A stretch of DNA of 64,000 bases from Gigaspora rosea. Lineage: Eukaryota > Glomeromycota > Glomeromycetes > Diversisporales > Gigasporaceae. Positions within the stretch are counted from its first letter, which is position 1. Every line of letters begins with the position of its first letter. The DNA is taken from positions 92,939 to 156,938 of the forward strand of contig QKWP01001095.1 in NCBI GenBank assembly GCA_003550325.1. The letters run 5' to 3'. The notes beneath the pieces were generated by a model, which ran no database searches, was not told where the DNA came from, and worked only from the letters and a program-made list of their open reading frames with translations. This document shows, piece by piece, positions 22,681 to 34,700 of the stretch. The position numbers were made by a program, and so were the translations under genes.

Positions 22681-24722
22681 GTACTAGTAAATTGTGTATT
22701 ATAAATAGTTCTATTATAATTCCAATAAATAGCACTATAAAAGTACTATTTATAATTATAATAACTAGTACTATAGATGGCCTAATTGTAAAGCACTATT
22801 TGTAATTATGATAAATAGCACTACAAATAGTACCAAATATATAGCACTATTAGTAGTGCTAGTAAATAGTGCACTATAAATAGTGCTAGTTATAATTTAA
22901 TAAATTAGCTCTATAAAGAGTAGTATTTATAATAATAATGACTAGCACTATAGGTAGTGCTAAAGTATAGTACTATAAATAGTGCTATTTGTAATTATGA
23001 TAAATAGCACTGTAAATAGTACCAAATATATAGCACTAAGAATAATGCTATTTGTAAAGCATTATAAACAGTGCTATTTGTAATTACGATAAATAGTACT
23101 GTAAATAGTGCCAAATATATGGACTATTAATAGTGCTAAAAAACTATGCACTTATACTAGTTATAATTTAATAAATAGTACTATAAATAGCACTATTTAT
23201 AGTCTAATTGTAAAGTTTATAAACAGTCCTATTTGTAATTATAATAAATAGCACTATAAATAGTGCCAAATATATAGCACTATAAATAGTGCTAATAAAT
23301 ATTGCACTATAAATAGTGCTAATTATAATTCCAATAAATAGCACTATAAATAGTGCTATAATAACTAGCACTGTAAATGGTGCTAATATTATAGTACTAT
23401 AAACAGTGCTATTTATATAGTCTAATTGTAAAGTCTATAAAACAGTCCTATTTGTAATTATGATAAATAGTACTACACGAAGCGAATAAAAACTAAGAAC
23501 TATCAAACTATAAATTATGCTAAAATAAGATGATACTATAAATAGTGCCAAATATATAGCACCTTAAATAGTGCTAATAAATATTGCACTATAAATAGTG
23601 CTAGTTATAATTCCAATAAATAGCACTATAAATAGTGCTATAATAACTAGCACTGTAAATGGTGCTAATATTATAGCACTATAAACAGTGCTATTTATAA
23701 TTATAATATATAGCACTGTAAATAGTGCCAAATATATAGCACCATTAATAATTCTAGTAAATATCCTGTACAGGAAAAGATATAAATAAGTATTAAGGAT
23801 TTGGTTAAAGTCGAATATGCAATCAGTGGAGACTGAAGGGATAATCTATTACTGAATCACTACAATAAATAGAGATACAGATGCTATAAACAGTCCTATT
23901 TGTAATTATGATAAATAGCACTGTAAATAGTGCTAATTATATAGCACTATTAATAGTACTAGTAAATAATACATATAAATAGCACTATAAATAGTGCTAT
24001 TTAAAATTATAATAACTAGTACTGTAAATGGTGCTAATATTATAGCACTATAAACAGTGCTATTTATAATGATGATATATAGCACTGTAAATAGTGCCAA
24101 ATATATAGTACCATTAATAATGCTGGTAAATAAAGCACTATAAACAGTGCTATTTGTAATTATAATAAATAGCACTATAAATAGTGACAATTATATAGCA
24201 CCATTAATAGTACTAGTAAATAATGCACTATAAATAGTGCTAATTATAATTCCAATAAATAGCACTATAAATAGTGCTATTTATAATTATAATGACTAGT
24301 ACTGTAGATAGTGCTATTTTTATAGCACTTCAAATAGTGCTATTTGTAATTATGACAAATAGCACTATAAATAGTGCCAAATATATAGCGCTATAAAATA
24401 GTGCTACTAATTACATAAATAGCACTATAAATAATGTTATAACCATAGATAGTCTAACTATATAGCACTATAAATAGTACTATGCTATTTGTAATCATAA
24501 TAAATAATACCATAAATAGTGCCAAGTATATAGCACCATAAATAGTACTATGCTATTTGTAATTATAATAAATAATACCATAAATAGTGCCAAGTATATA
24601 GTACCATAAATAGTGCTAATTGTGAAAATAGCACTATTAATAGTAGTGCTACTTATAATGATAACAACTAGCACCATAGACAGTGCCAATAATATAGCAC
24701 AATAAATAGTGCTATTTCCAAC
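22681..24722. repeat. 2-kb array of palindromic AGCACTATAAATAGTGCT
   Basis: Dozens of units are built on AATAGCACTATAAATAGTGCTA, a near-perfect palindrome, separated by short spacers of the types ATTATAATAA, CAAATATAT and TTATAATTCCAATAA. Higher-order duplication is visible: the block with TTATAATTCCAATAAATAGC recurs at about 23323, 23605 and 24248. A non-repeat insert of about 115 bp lies at 23764-23880. Open frames here simply follow the repeat. Confidence 0.92.
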
Positions 24723-25473
24723 ATATTATCTATTAGGAATAGCTGTGCAGCATGTGATGCAGCACAGAACCAATACAATTTCATGCGTGCATTGTAGTCT
24801 AGAGTTATTTGTATAATAAATTAAATTATTGTTTATTAAGCTTGATTATTTAGTTTTATTTTATATATTTGTGTTAAGTTCATGTATTTAGAATTAATTT
24901 TTGAAGTATTGTTTGTTTAACTTAACAAAATTTGTGCATTTTTTGTGGTCTATTTTCATTTAGTGTTTTGTAACTTATGTCAGTGTGGAAGTCACATTTG
25001 GTGAATTGTTATCAAATTAGAGTAACTCACAGTGCATGATACCATGCAGATTCATGCAATAATTTAAATATTCTTGTCTTTATATTTTTCTAAAAGAAAA
25101 TAGTATTTTTTTTTATAATTATGCCAAAAATTATTATTATAGCATAAGTATAAATTGGTCCAGGTTCAATAATATTATCCAAGTTCCTGATGAAATGGTT
25201 TTGTCATTATGATGAAATTATTTCGTCATTTATCAATAGATCTGGAACATAAAATTTTATCACTAACGTCAATTGCATCATAATGATGAATTTTGAATTA
25301 AATAAATAATGACGCCAGCATTGCATCATAATAGTGGTAAATAAAAATCTTAACTCCTTTCAAAAATAACTTAATGAAAATCATTATTCCTACTAAAAGA
25401 GGATTTTGCAAAAAAAAGGATAAGCGACATCAAGAAAGTTGAAGGAAACCATACCTACCACATTTCATATTAC
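24723..25473. other. AT-rich DNA without recognisable gene
   Basis: Contains GATGAAATTATTTCGTCATT and several TTGCATCATAAT words (25200-25330), which are short imperfect palindromes; nothing coding. Confidence 0.5.
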
Positions 25474-26660
25474 TAGAAATAGGTTTCATGTGTGCGCATG
25501 ATTCCTCAATTATGCGCATAAATGCGTATTAATGCACATGTTTCCGAATCATGTGCATTTTATCCCTTCAAAATTTTATATATAATTAACATTCTAATCT
25601 ATCTATATACTTCAATTCTGAGTCTATTTGCTTTAACATTTTGATTGAACGTATCCGAAAAATGTGACCTAAATATAGAAATACTAACAGAAATATGTAA
25701 GATGATTATGACTATTATCATGGTCAAGTAATTATTATAACATTCGAGTAATTATTATACCATTTTTTAATGCTCTTATTAATACCCTTAAACAACACAA
25801 AATTGTAAAACGTGAATTTTCTAAATTTACAGTCAACCCTCCATAAATGCAACCTCCATAAATACAATACCTCTCTAAATGCACGTTTTTTTCTATTCCG
25901 TAAAATGTTATTAGTGCTAAATGCATGTTCAATATTCTGTAAATGCACGTTCTCTTGAATACATTTTATATCACACTAACCTCCCTAAATGTACATAGCC
26001 AATCAAATTTTAGTATTTAAGATAGATTATACAGTTTTAGTAGAAGTTACACAAACTTGATGATCTAATTTTTAAAAGCTGCAATTTAATTGGCTTTCTC
26101 TAAATGCAAACCTCCTAAATGCACGTTGTAGGCTTGTCCCTACGAGTTGCATTTATGGAGGGTTGACTGACTTTTGTTGCTAGATTGCACAAACTACTTT
26201 GGGCTAAAAAAAGTTCACGAATTTGAAAACGGTTTGTATAATAGTCTCAAGTTCAAAGAATAAGTGTAAGTGCAAGAACATGACAAATGCTCCGCTATAG
26301 ATAAAAAATATGATTAATAAAAAAAATAGTTAAGATATTAGCGAATATCAAAAAAATTACTTTTAACCAAATATTTAGATGATTGATTTCTAGGATTTTG
26401 GTCAGTTTTTTGCCATCCAGATTATCTAATAATCAACTGATTTTCTCAGTGACTCATGTCGATCTACCAACCAATAAAATTACAGTTATATAATGCGAAT
26501 TTACAGATTTTAACTAAGAATTTAACATTTTATACAAAACTCCCAGGCAGAGCCACGAATCATGTGTCAAATTATATAAGAGAGATATATATATAGGCAA
26601 AATCTAATTAAAAATCAAATATGTAGTATCGTTATTTAGATATACATTTTTAATTTAATC
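25474..26660 (-). mobile_element. Non-autonomous hAT-like element, inverted copy of 51255-52640
   Basis: Begins TAGAAATAGGTTTCATGTGT and GCGCATGATTCC, then GAATCATGTGCATTTTATCCC, matching the right end of 51255-52640 inverted. It continues through an embedded composite-family segment (26210-26480), CAGAGCCACG and AGGCAAAATCTAATTAAAAA. The far end is lost, so no target duplication can be read. A pogo-like MITE is nested at 25830-26169. Confidence 0.65.
25830..26169. mobile_element. 340-bp pogo-like MITE
   Basis: Ends CAGTCAACCCTCCATAAATG and CATTTATGGAGGGTTGACTG are near-perfect inverted repeats; CAGT ends beside TA are typical of pogo/Tc1-mariner elements. The homologous stretch near 52372 lacks it and reads straight through AAATTTACTTTGG, giving a paralogous empty site. 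Confidence 0.78.
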
Positions 26661-27299
26661 TAATCTATATATATAATCTACCCAAACCCCTAAATATATA
26701 TTATCCGATCCACTAACCTAATCCTAGATACTTAACCCTATCTACCTATTCCCTAAACTATATACCAAGCTCAACTATCTCTAATTGCTCAAAAAAAAAA
26801 AATCTAACCCTAAATACCCAATCCTAACGACCCAAGTCTTAAACCCGAATTTACCCTTATAACCCCATTTCTACTTAGAAACCCGTTCACCCATGAAGCT
26901 AATAAAATTTTTTTTTTTACGATGTACCAGACCATGGCAAATTTTTCGAATCTACTGCATTCAGAATTTACTAAAATTCAGAAATCAGCAAGATTTCGAA
27001 ACGACCAAAATCCCAAGCTCCAAATACCAAGCTTCTAGATTCAACGAAATCATCCTTGGTTCCTGAATTTAACCTTTGACCGAAACTTCGACTCTTCTAA
27101 AGATTCTGGCATCCAACCGATTCACCATACCTAAATTCACCCTATCAAATAAAGAATTAGTCGATTTGCTCTAAGTTCCTACTCAAAAAAAAAAAAGTAC
27201 TTATCTAATGGAAAAACTAATCCCGAAACCAAAACACAAAAGCTCTTAAGTTTTGAACACGTGGAATTTCATCAACCATATGGGCTCTTTCATTATTTT
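26661..27299. other. AT-rich DNA with CCTAAA-like words
   Basis: 26690-26890 holds many CCTAA/ACCC words without regular period; no gene or element ends recognised. Confidence 0.45.
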
Positions 27300-27430
27300 T
27301 TTGTATTGATCGCTTCGTCTAAGTTGATCAGTTCGCTTATACTGATCATTCCATTCGCATTAATGATTTCATTCGTATTAATGATTTCATCAGTATTAAT
27401 GATTTCATTCGCAGCAATGATTTCATGTGC
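27300..27430 (+). repeat. 18-bp tandem repeat
   Basis: Units ATTCGTATTAATGATTTC repeat about four times cleanly (27353-27426) and more loosely before that. Because 18 is divisible by 3, a 67-codon frame (27261-27464) with repeated FVLMIS runs through it; I do not regard it as a gene. Confidence 0.7.
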
Positions 27431-27799
27431 AACTTATTCGTATCAACCGATTTCTCTGTATTAATTAATCCTTTGACACAGTACAAAAAAAAAATCGATT
27501 TACAAACCTAACTACCTAGTAATATTTAGTGAACCCATCGAAGATTCGAATATTACAAGACTCAGGATTAGTTAACGATTATACCCGAATAGGAACACAA
27601 AATAATAGTGTTCATACTTAGCTTCAAAATCCAGCTGCCGGATGCTACCCAAAGGAAGCCCGAAAGAAAATTTTCAAAAAAAAATATATATATAATACTT
27701 AACATACGTGGAAAAAAAAGACATACCAGATCAAGACCTATCGACACCACTGAATTCGATAATTACAATGAAATGGACTACGAGACAAGGCCCAAATGA

Positions 27800-28165
27800 A
27801 AAACCTGTTCTATAACAACAATACTGGCGCTTGCTCTAACCATTAAAGAAGGTTAAGAAGAGAATACCGAAATAACAATGAACAGAGGGCGATAACGAAT
27901 AGACAACAAAAGAATAAAAAATTTGTTATACCCAATCTACTCTTTCTACTAACCTTAACATGAAAAAAGGATAATACTAGTGACTCTAACCAGGTTATCG
28001 ATAGTGACACTAATGATGATACCGAAATAAACGCCACCAACGACGAGCAAAGGGCGATAACGAAATGAACAAAAGAAAAAAAAATTCGTTTAACCCAAAC
28101 TACTTTTCCTACTAAATCTAACACAAAAAAGGACTACTCTCGCACTTACCCTAACTCTTTATAAC
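27800..28165 (-). repeat. Inverted block of the 170-bp tandem repeat, CpG-rich copy
   Basis: On the minus strand it has the same landmarks as 10050-10635. Where that block has TTTGTTATTGCC and CTCATCATTGG, this one has TTCGTTATCGCC and CTCGTCGTTGG. It therefore preserves CpGs that are TG or CA in the other block. Confidence 0.72.
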
Positions 28166-28264
28166 GAAATTTTTGATATAAAATCTTAATAATAAAATCA
28201 AAAAACGTTAATATAATCTTAATAATAAAATCAAAAAGCATGTTAATATTAATGGAACAATTTG

Positions 28265-28515
28265 GAGTGAATCTGAATTTACATTAACGTGTAATACAAT
28301 CAAAAATTTAAAAAGTTTATTTTAATTTGCATTACGCGTATTGTCAACATAAATTGACTGATGGTCCAGGGAGGGTAATCGGGATGCATCTCCGGAGTTA
28401 GACCGGCAGTGATCTGCAGTGATCGATCTCCGGAGTTCTGGAGTTATACCGGCAGTGATCTGCAGTGATCTGCAGCTCGGGATTTTCTTGACATAAGGGT
28501 TCTCGCATGCATGTG
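28265..28515 (-). repeat. Dispersed repeat with CTGCAGATCACTGC motif (copy 2)
   Basis: Inverted counterpart of 2586-2850: GAATCTGAATTTACATTAACG, ACGCGTATTG, GGTAATCGGGA, two GGCAGTGATCTGCAGTGATC blocks and GGATTTTCTTGACATAAGGG. Confidence 0.65.
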
Positions 28516-29099
28516 ATACATTAGGAAGAATCCGGTTTAATGAAATTTCTTTATCTTTATTTAAAGAGTTTATGCAGATATTATGCTCAGTTTTTATCAG
28601 TTATTTGTTTCCTATTTTGACTTAGTTGTGGCATAGTTGGGTTATTAGATCTCCAAACTTAGTGTTGCAAGCAGGCTTAGCCAGTCCAGCCAGTCCAGCT
28701 GTGGCTAAGCCGTGGCTTGGCACAGTAAACATTTTGTAAACAAGCTTTTGTAACGAATTTTTTGCTTTTTATTATCACACACTAAATAATAAATAAAAAT
28801 TATCCAAGAACACCCCAAAAATTTATCCTAAATTCCACACAGCAAAAAAATAGTAAGGCCAAAATTATGCAAAATTCTACTAATTAAACTGCTGATACTC
28901 ATTAAATGAAAAATGAGTTTGAGCCGATTTTATTGTAGAGTAAACCTATTTCTTAAAAAATTCTTTTTTTTGTAAAAAATAATAATTTTCAGACAAAATT
29001 AGAAATTTTGAAATTCATTGGCCTACATTACATAAATTCTGGGACATTGGTAAAAAATTGACCGATCAAATATTTACCACCAACTGATAAAATCATGAT
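28516..29099. other. Non-coding DNA
   Basis: No gene. A short GGCTAAGCCGTGGCTTGGC cluster at 28675-28730 resembles hAT subterminal repeats but lacks recognisable ends. Confidence 0.45.
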
Positions 29100-29218
29100 T
29101 ACTGTATTTTCACGAAATAACGGGCATGGGCTTATTTCGAATAATGGCCCGAATTAAGCTTAATTTAGGCCAAAATTCATAATTTAATCTCTGCGCGTTA
29201 TTTCGCGAAAATACGGTA
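29100..29218. mobile_element. 119-bp MITE with TA ends
   Basis: TACTGTATTTTCACGAAATA at the left is mirrored by TATTTCGCGAAAATACGGTA at the right. The interior GAATTAAGCTTAATTT recurs near 37510. Confidence 0.75.
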
Positions 29219-29450
29219 TATCCAAAATGTGATCAGTGTGCTAAAACTAATGTAGTAATATGATCAAGTTATTATGCTTTAACATTTTTGATTGGATATA
29301 CAATCCGTGATTAAAGATGTTAAGACTAAAATATCGATGAGCATCACAATTCAAATCAATCTTAACCATATACGGCATTATGTATCGATTCGTAACAAAA
29401 TTCTTTATGCTAAATTGTAGTAAAAGCATTGTGGCTATAGTCTATTGTAT
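29219..29450 (+). mobile_element. Composite element, inner part (truncated copy)
   Basis: Contains ATGTGATCAGTGTGCTAAAA, TTTTTGATTGG, AATATCGATGAGCA and ATTATGTATCGATTCGTAAC as in the other family copies; continues loosely to the TTTAACAGGC block at 29485. Confidence 0.6.
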
Positions 29451-29521
29451 AAGAATTGTTTAAGCAAACATTGCTTTAACAGGCTTTTGTCTTGATTAAA
29501 TTGCATGACGATTACGATTTT

Positions 29522-29664
29522 TACAGGGCTATCTCCAAATTTCCAGTTCGGATGCGTCGGATCTAGGTTGGCATTTAGCTCTAGTTATTAGCAGGTTCTA
29601 TAGCAAATTATCGGCTAGGCATTTTTTTACTTAATGAATGGATGTAATATTACTAAGATTTTTT
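29522..29664 (+). mobile_element. TA-ended element (GGGTCGGATG family), left half
   Basis: TACAGGGCTATCTCCAAATT...GGATGCGTCGGATCTAGG...TAGCAGGTTCTATAGC matches 52922-53161. The copy stops where the hAT element at 29673 begins. Confidence 0.6.
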
Positions 29665-29672
29665 ATATTGTA

Positions 29673-31058
29673 TAGGGCTGTTAATCGGTCTGTCCGGTCC
29701 GTCCTGGTTAAAAGACTGTCCAGTCATTTAAAAAACCGGATCGTAACTGCGGTCCAAGACCGAATAGTATCGAATAGAGCTAGACCGGACGGACCGATGA
29801 TAAATATAATACTTTTTTGCTATAACGATGAAATTAAGTTTGTTAGTATAAAGAATTTCAATACTTTTACAATAAGCTTTTCAATTTTATAATATTTGCT
29901 TATGTGATATAAGAGAGCAATAATTAATACGTTTGATAATTTTAGTCATACATAAATTATGGATTAGAAAATAATAGTATATTAATAGTATATTAATATA
30001 GCAAATAGCAAAATAACATCATTTAATTAACTTCGTAAATATGAACATTATAGTTAAAATCAGTTAAAAAGATTTTTTTTGTCACTTTTAACCACTTGAT
30101 AATTGGACTGAAATAACAAAATCATAATTGGGCACGCCAGATATTCAATCTTGTACTGATTCAAAACAAGAATTGTCTTAATATAAGAAAATATTAAAGT
30201 AAATTAACAAAACGATTAGATGTTACTTGCATAGAAAAAAAATTTATAAATAAAATATTGTTAGCATTTCATGTCTGTCAAATACTTAAAAATTTATAAA
30301 CGTAATATATTTAATAAAAAAAAATATTAAAAATAAATTTTCACAAAAAATCTAAAATTTCAAGTATCAACTCAAGTTTTCTAAAATTTCTAATTTCTAG
30401 AAAATTTATGTCTAAAATTATCAATTTTAACTAAAAATTTTCTAAAAGTTTCCATACTGTATTAAATATAGTATGTGTTAAGTAGGGATGTGATACTGCG
30501 CATCTGAATTTCAGAATACGTATTTCAGAATATTACAAATTTCCCTGCATTAGCAGCAAACTACCGTAATGCGAGCCTGCGCGGTGGATAAAAAATTGTC
30601 AATTTGCCTATCCCCAGTGATACGCATTATTTTTGATAAAAATTTTATACTAACTTCTAAGACATACATTACATGATTATTAGATATTAATGCCGTGATC
30701 TAGAAACATAAATTTATGTGACTTAATCATTTTTATATTTGATCAAATATTCTTCAAAACAATTGACAAAACTTAAATACTGATTTATTGAAAATTCTAC
30801 AATGCTGTATTTTAACAAAAAAAAAAACAATAAACTTATAAAAATTTTCCAAATTTATCTAAAGTTTGTTAAATTAAATCAAAATTTATCTAAAATTTAT
30901 TAAATTTAAATCAAAATTTATTTAAAATTCATTAAATTTAAACTAAATTTTACCTAAATTTTTGTTGTTATCAGAAAAATTTTGAGCTTTTAAAATTAAA
31001 AATTTATGGGTCCCAGCCGAAGGACCGTCAGTCCGGACCGGACCGATTAAAAGCACTA
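29673..31058. mobile_element. Non-autonomous hAT element, 8-bp duplication
   Basis: Perfect 8-bp duplications ATATTGTA at 29665-29672 and 31059-31066. Ends TAGGGCTGTTAATCGGTC and GACCGATTAAAAGCACTA are inverted repeats, followed inside by GGTCCG/CGGACC clusters. The 1.4-kb interior is AT-rich with no transposase. It includes TGCGAGCCTGCGCGGTGG near 30580, perhaps another small insertion. Confidence 0.87.
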
Positions 31059-31066
31059 ATATTGTA

Positions 31067-31960
31067 GCAAAAACTGCTGCAAACCCTGAGCCATTTACGG
31101 ACAAGCGTATGGTCCCACACAGTCTACAGAATCCATATCAATTCGGACCATACCCGTACAAATCCAGATCTTGACCCGTGTCCGATACCAACCCATGCTG
31201 ATCCGGTTCTAAAGGTATAATCTTAATTCTTCTGATATCGGCCAAACATCCTAATAAATATTTAATCCAGATTAATCCATACTTTATATTATAATTAAGA
31301 AGATTATAATGTAAGTCAATTTGGACTAACATTTATTATAGAATTAACTTATCTGATATTCAAAGGAATTTTCTTATATATATATATTTTGGTTCTTTTC
31401 AGTAATATATTAATTCTAACTTGATAATAATATTGTAATAGATACGATTCTTTTCTACTTCTTCAAGTTATTAATATCTATTCTTGTTTAATTATCACCA
31501 ATTATTTATTAATATGGAGATATTTCGTTCAGAGCTTGATTAGCTTTAGCAGATTTTTGCAACAATTATTTAGGATTAAAGCGTTAGTAGAAGGGCTTTA
31601 GCAATAAATTGGTGCTTATTGTATATGAATTTTTGTTTTTGCCATCTCAATTAGTGAACCAAGGTCGATTTAAACGTTAGTTTGTAATATTTTCACTTTC
31701 TTTTCTTTTTTCTCTTGCATGTGTTCGTAATCTATGTCGACTGATCCGGGTTGTCTACTGCTTTTTAAACCATCACTATTTACATGTCAAGTTTATTTGT
31801 ATATGGCATACATATGTTAAACTGAAAATTAATTTGTAATGCCCTAATTAAGGATAAAAAATATAAAATAAAATTGATCGATAATTTAATCTGATAGATA
31901 ATTATTGTATGAATCAAGATCGAATGCCAATTTTACAGATTTAATAAAATATATAGTACA
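31067..31960. other. Non-coding DNA
   Basis: 31085-31230 is less AT-rich and has GGACCATACCCGTAC-like words, possibly an element end without partner; the remainder is AT-rich with nothing recognised. Confidence 0.4.
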
Positions 31961-31967
31961 TTTAGAG

Positions 31968-32045
31968 ATGTGCCATTTATATGATAGCCCAATTTTTTTT
32001 TATGTACAGTACATACAGTACATATGTATAGTACTTATAGCGTAA
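31968..32045 (+). mobile_element. Relic of the 3150-7979 MITE family
   Basis: GATGTGCCATTTATATGAT followed by an oligo-T run and GTACAGTACATACAGTAC matches the right arm of that MITE read on the minus strand. Confidence 0.5.
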
Positions 32046-32479
32046 TAAAATAATAAAAATATTTTTAAGCACGTAACTAAAAATTATTACCAAGAGGTGT
32101 GAACTTTAATATTTATATTATATATAAATATACATATGTTTAAAAAAAAACCTTAGTATTACTAAGGAAAAATCTCAAAGCATATAAATATATCAGATAT
32201 ATAACTAAAAAATAAATAAAATAATTTAAATATTCAAATAATAAATAATAAGCCTAAATTTATAAAATCTGGTTTTATGTTAGCAATATTAATAATTTTG
32301 CTTTAGGAATACCTGATAATATATGAGTTTTATTGGTTGATCAGCATGTGAAGTTACATACCTATAAAAGGATTAACAAAAATTTCATGTACATTATGTA
32401 CATTGAAAAGGTGTAAACTAATCGGGGATGAGCTAGCCAATATACCTAACTAATCTAAACTAACTAAAATACTGTTTAA

Positions 32480-33260
32480 TAATGGTTCAAGACTTCAAAA
32501 CCTTGAAATGGCAGGCAGAAAGAGCGTAAAAAATTTGGTCCGGGTCTCAAGGTTTGGAAAGGCTTGGTACGGCGAAATTGGAGCCTAAGATAAGTATTCC
32601 TGTTTTGGTTCTTCTTACAGTGCTTCGATCTGAGTATTTATTCTCTACTAACACCTAAGTCTATCTCAGCTTCGGTTTATGGAATTCGAATGTGAGGCCA
32701 GTGGTGGGTTCTTTCCCGGGGCTCACGTTATTAGGTGGTCCCACGGGTCCTCGAAGTCACGAGTAGTCTCATCTTCTACTCCGATCACGTCTCAATTGAC
32801 TTCCGACGGCTCGAGAATGCGGTCGGGAACCGAAATTCAGCCAATGATAATAATCACATGGTTCGATTGTAGATCAACTAGGGTGTCCAGGATTATGCGA
32901 TGCTATGTTATGCGCATAATTGACCATTTTTTCGCACAGCATATGCTTCGCATAATTAAGAAAAAAAGGCATAAAGCAAGTGAGTGAGATTTGATTGAAG
33001 AAGAATGTGTTTTGATGAAGTGTGATTCTGAACTTCCGCAAAAAAGTTCGAAAAATTCAGAAAAGTTGGCATAATTAACAAAATATAATTAAGAAAATGC
33101 ATAATTCGCATCCATCGCATAATTTACCTTAGTGAAATCGCATAATTTACCCAATCGCATCACATAATTCTGGACACCCTAAGATCAACAAACAAAGCGT
33201 CACGGGGATTGCATATTGTTCGAAAATTCTTTTTGGCGGATTGTTCACAGAGAAAGAGGT
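32480..33260 (+). other. GC-enriched segment split by a hAT MITE, function unknown
   Basis: Base composition is clearly higher in G+C than the flanks. A frame from ATG 32679 runs 64 codons to the MITE at 32879 and 37 more into it before the TGA. If the MITE and one duplication are ignored, the frame instead continues past 33190 to a TGA near 33260. I do not recognise the product and no introns are certain. It may be a gene remnant or another repeat; reading-frame continuity is suggestive only. Confidence 0.3.
32879..33181. mobile_element. 303-bp hAT MITE, 8-bp duplication
   Basis: Perfect duplications AGATCAAC at 32871-32878 and 33182-33189. Ends TAGGGTGTCCAGGATTATG and CATAATTCTGGACACCCTA are inverted repeats differing at few positions, one of them CG versus TG. 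The interior is full of CGCATAAT/ATTATGCG words. Confidence 0.92.
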
Positions 33261-33736
33261 GAAATTTTTAATTGCCATTTTGTTAATTATCGTTATGAAG
33301 CAGTAGCTCATCATATTTAATTATTCCCGCGGTGTTATTAAGGTTTTTGCTTTCTTTAAATTTTAATTATACTAAATCATATGTTATTTTGTTTTACTTT
33401 CTTTATATAATTTTTACTGAACTAGTTTATGTTATTAAATTTTCTCTATACGTAGTTATGTTTTTGCTTTTAGATTAGATTTAGTTCTTTGTTTTTTTTT
33501 AAAAAATAAATTTTTATAAATGAGATTTTACATTATTGGGTTTATGCTTGAACTTTGATTTAATTGTTTGATGTTTTGCACAAAAGGATTAATAATTTAA
33601 ATCAGATTCTTTTTATTTATGCTGTTATCTAATATGTGTATTTTTACATAATATTAAAATTGGCTTGTTATTAAAGGTGACGCACGGGTTGATGCGTCAG
33701 ACCCGTACAATAATATAGGGATTGTATAAATAACAA
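33250..33736. other. AT-rich DNA without recognisable gene
   Basis: Nothing supportable seen. Confidence 0.45.
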
Positions 33737-33807
33737 ATTTGCATGGACTAACCCATGTCACATGGCCTTTGGTCATACGACCCAGGTTAACCTGTGCAAA
33801 TTTAGTT
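33737..33807. repeat. Short inverted repeat
   Basis: AAATTTGCATGGACTAACC faces GGTTAACCTGTGCAAATTT about 70 bp apart, with CATGTCACATG in the loop. Confidence 0.6.
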
Positions 33808-33839
33808 GTATTCTACAACCCATACAGCTAATCATCCGA

Positions 33840-34680
33840 TTTCATTTAAATTTATCCACTATCTGGTCTTCCGTTCCTGGTTTCGCGCGATGACGTCGCG
33901 CAGCTATCTAGTGAATATCACGGAGTGATGGTTTTACGGCAATCGAAATGTCGTTACTCCGCAAAATCTTGGATCTGATTGGTCCACGTGATACTATATA
34001 TCACTTGGTGCTTAATTTTCACCTGTCTATCATCGCAGGGACCGTCTTGATGCTTAATTTTCACATGTCCATCATCACATGGACCATCTTAAATGCTGCT
34101 GAACGGTAATTCGAGCGCCTAATTTCTTAGCGTGTTAAGGCTTTATATGTATGAATACGTGATTAGGGCTTTATTATTGCAAAGTCGATTATGATCTTTT
34201 TTGCATTTTCGGTCATTTGTTAGAAGGCCACGCAAAGTTGATAGACTTTTCCATTTTTCGTAAATATTTGGTCAGAATTTTTGCTGTCCAAATTATTTGA
34301 TAATACCAGGAACGTAGTCATGCAAGCTGCCGGGGCGTATGGTTACCTGCCATCTAGAATGTCGTTCGCAATATCTTACATTTGGTTGGGCGTTAAAAAG
34401 CTATCATTTCACATATCAATGTGCTGTGCTAGTGTAACATACTTCTACTGTTCGTGTATGAGCATACCGGTGTTTTATGATCAACTTTTTCTATTTTTAG
34501 TTAGTATTGTTATTTTACCGTTATTTATACCAGGAACGGAGTGATATGTAATATTACGAAGTATATGGTTACTAAGGCATTTTTAATGGCGTGCGTCCGC
34601 AAAATCTCATAACTAATTGGATAATGCACTAAACGCAGTAAAAACGTGAATTTATGCGCTTGAACATCACGAATATGCGT
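33840..34680 (+). mobile_element. Composite element(s) with CG-rich hairpin end
   Basis: Begins with CCGTTCCTGGTTTCGCGCG-ATGACGTCGCGCAGCTATCTAG (33872-33917), runs into CACGGAGTGATGG, then CCGCAAAATCTTGGATCTGATTGG and a doubled CATCGCA/CATCACA GGACC block matching 44140-44350 inverted. Further TACCAGGAACG starts occur at about 34305 and 34528, the last followed by TTTTTAATGGCGTGCGTCCG as at 44690. It appears to be two or three partial copies in tandem. Confidence 0.6.
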
Positions 34681-34700
34681 CGCATGGACTTTATTTATGT

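Noticed and set aside
23933-24689. Minus-strand frames in the palindromic array
   Set aside because: The peptides only mirror the repeat (for example SALFTVLYIIIINS); no independent coding evidence.
22681-24722. CRISPR array
   Set aside because: Repeats are palindromic, spacers are themselves repetitive and not of constant length, and the genome is evidently eukaryotic.
33872-33917. Helitron 3' terminus (hairpin followed by CTAG-T)
   Set aside because: The hairpin and CTAG fit superficially, but other copies have AGCTACTTT or AGCTACCTT instead, and the motif occurs at both ends of 36769-37457, unlike a Helitron.
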